Shown piece by piece: positions 50,882-64,000 of a stretch of DNA of 64,000 nucleotides. Numbering within the stretch: position 1 is the stretch's first letter; each line of letters begins with the position of its first letter. Origin of the DNA: Elysia chlorotica (lineage: Eukaryota > Mollusca > Gastropoda > Plakobranchidae); assembly GCA_003991915.1 (NCBI GenBank), contig RQTK01000340.1:322699-386698 (forward strand), given 5' to 3'. The position numbers and the translations under genes are program-made. The notes beneath the pieces are model-generated. The model was not told the origin of the DNA. It ran no database searches and saw only the letters and a list, made by a program, of their open reading frames with translations.

Positions 50882-64000
<13,119 letters not shown>

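Overview
The window looks like nuclear DNA of a mollusc, probably a gastropod (an inference). It is AT-rich, intron-rich and full of (GA)n, (CT)n and (GTA)n microsatellites. It also carries tRNA-derived SINEs whose 3' end reads GGACGTTAAAC followed by short CAACC- or CAACTC-type repeats. There is no bacterial or organellar gene organisation, and no rRNA, CRISPR or operon. Most long open frames are read-throughs of simple repeats and are not genes.

Two protein-coding genes are supported, both on the minus strand. Gene A is represented by one CpG-rich coding exon (20639 down to 19464). It encodes about 340 residues of low-complexity cytoplasmic sequence with an LPPPPTD motif, then a cysteine-flanked membrane segment, and it ends at a textbook GAG|GTGAGT donor. 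No later exon could be found, so 1-19463 appears to be its first intron. Gene B (from beyond 64000 down to 50882) can be assembled exon by exon. Twelve exons with mutually compatible phases encode at least 542 residues: an unrecognised ectodomain of about 290 residues, a cysteine-rich MEGF-type EGF region, one membrane helix, a basic stop-transfer segment, and an acidic Ser/Thr-rich tail with a YSTV motif. The N-terminus lies outside the window.

Layout: 1-19463, presumed intron 1 of gene A, with microsatellites, a SINE, a decayed LINE, GC-richer patches and a degenerate minisatellite. 19464-20900, gene A exon and CpG-rich 5' region. 20900-50880, intergenic, containing an inverted internally repetitive (foldback-like) array at 24.0-24.4 kb, a LINE 3' end fused to a (GAT)n tail at 28.2-28.64 kb, a 23-bp tandem array at 29.1 kb, an orphan heat-shock-element/TATA module at 30.0-30.2 kb, a cluster of local duplications at 37.2-45.8 kb, and a complete SINE with perfect 14-bp target-site duplications at 45.9-46.2 kb. 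50882-64000, gene B, whose introns hold SINEs, minisatellites and two long (GTA)n tracts; one of these tracts begins exactly at a 5' splice site.

The most notable points are the (GTA)n donor junction in gene B, its two possible tail-determining donors, the duplicated noncoding element whose core is better conserved than its flanks, the orphan heat-shock module, and the foldback array. Exon boundaries come from reading splice signals and frame by eye. No alignment, transcript or database search was available.
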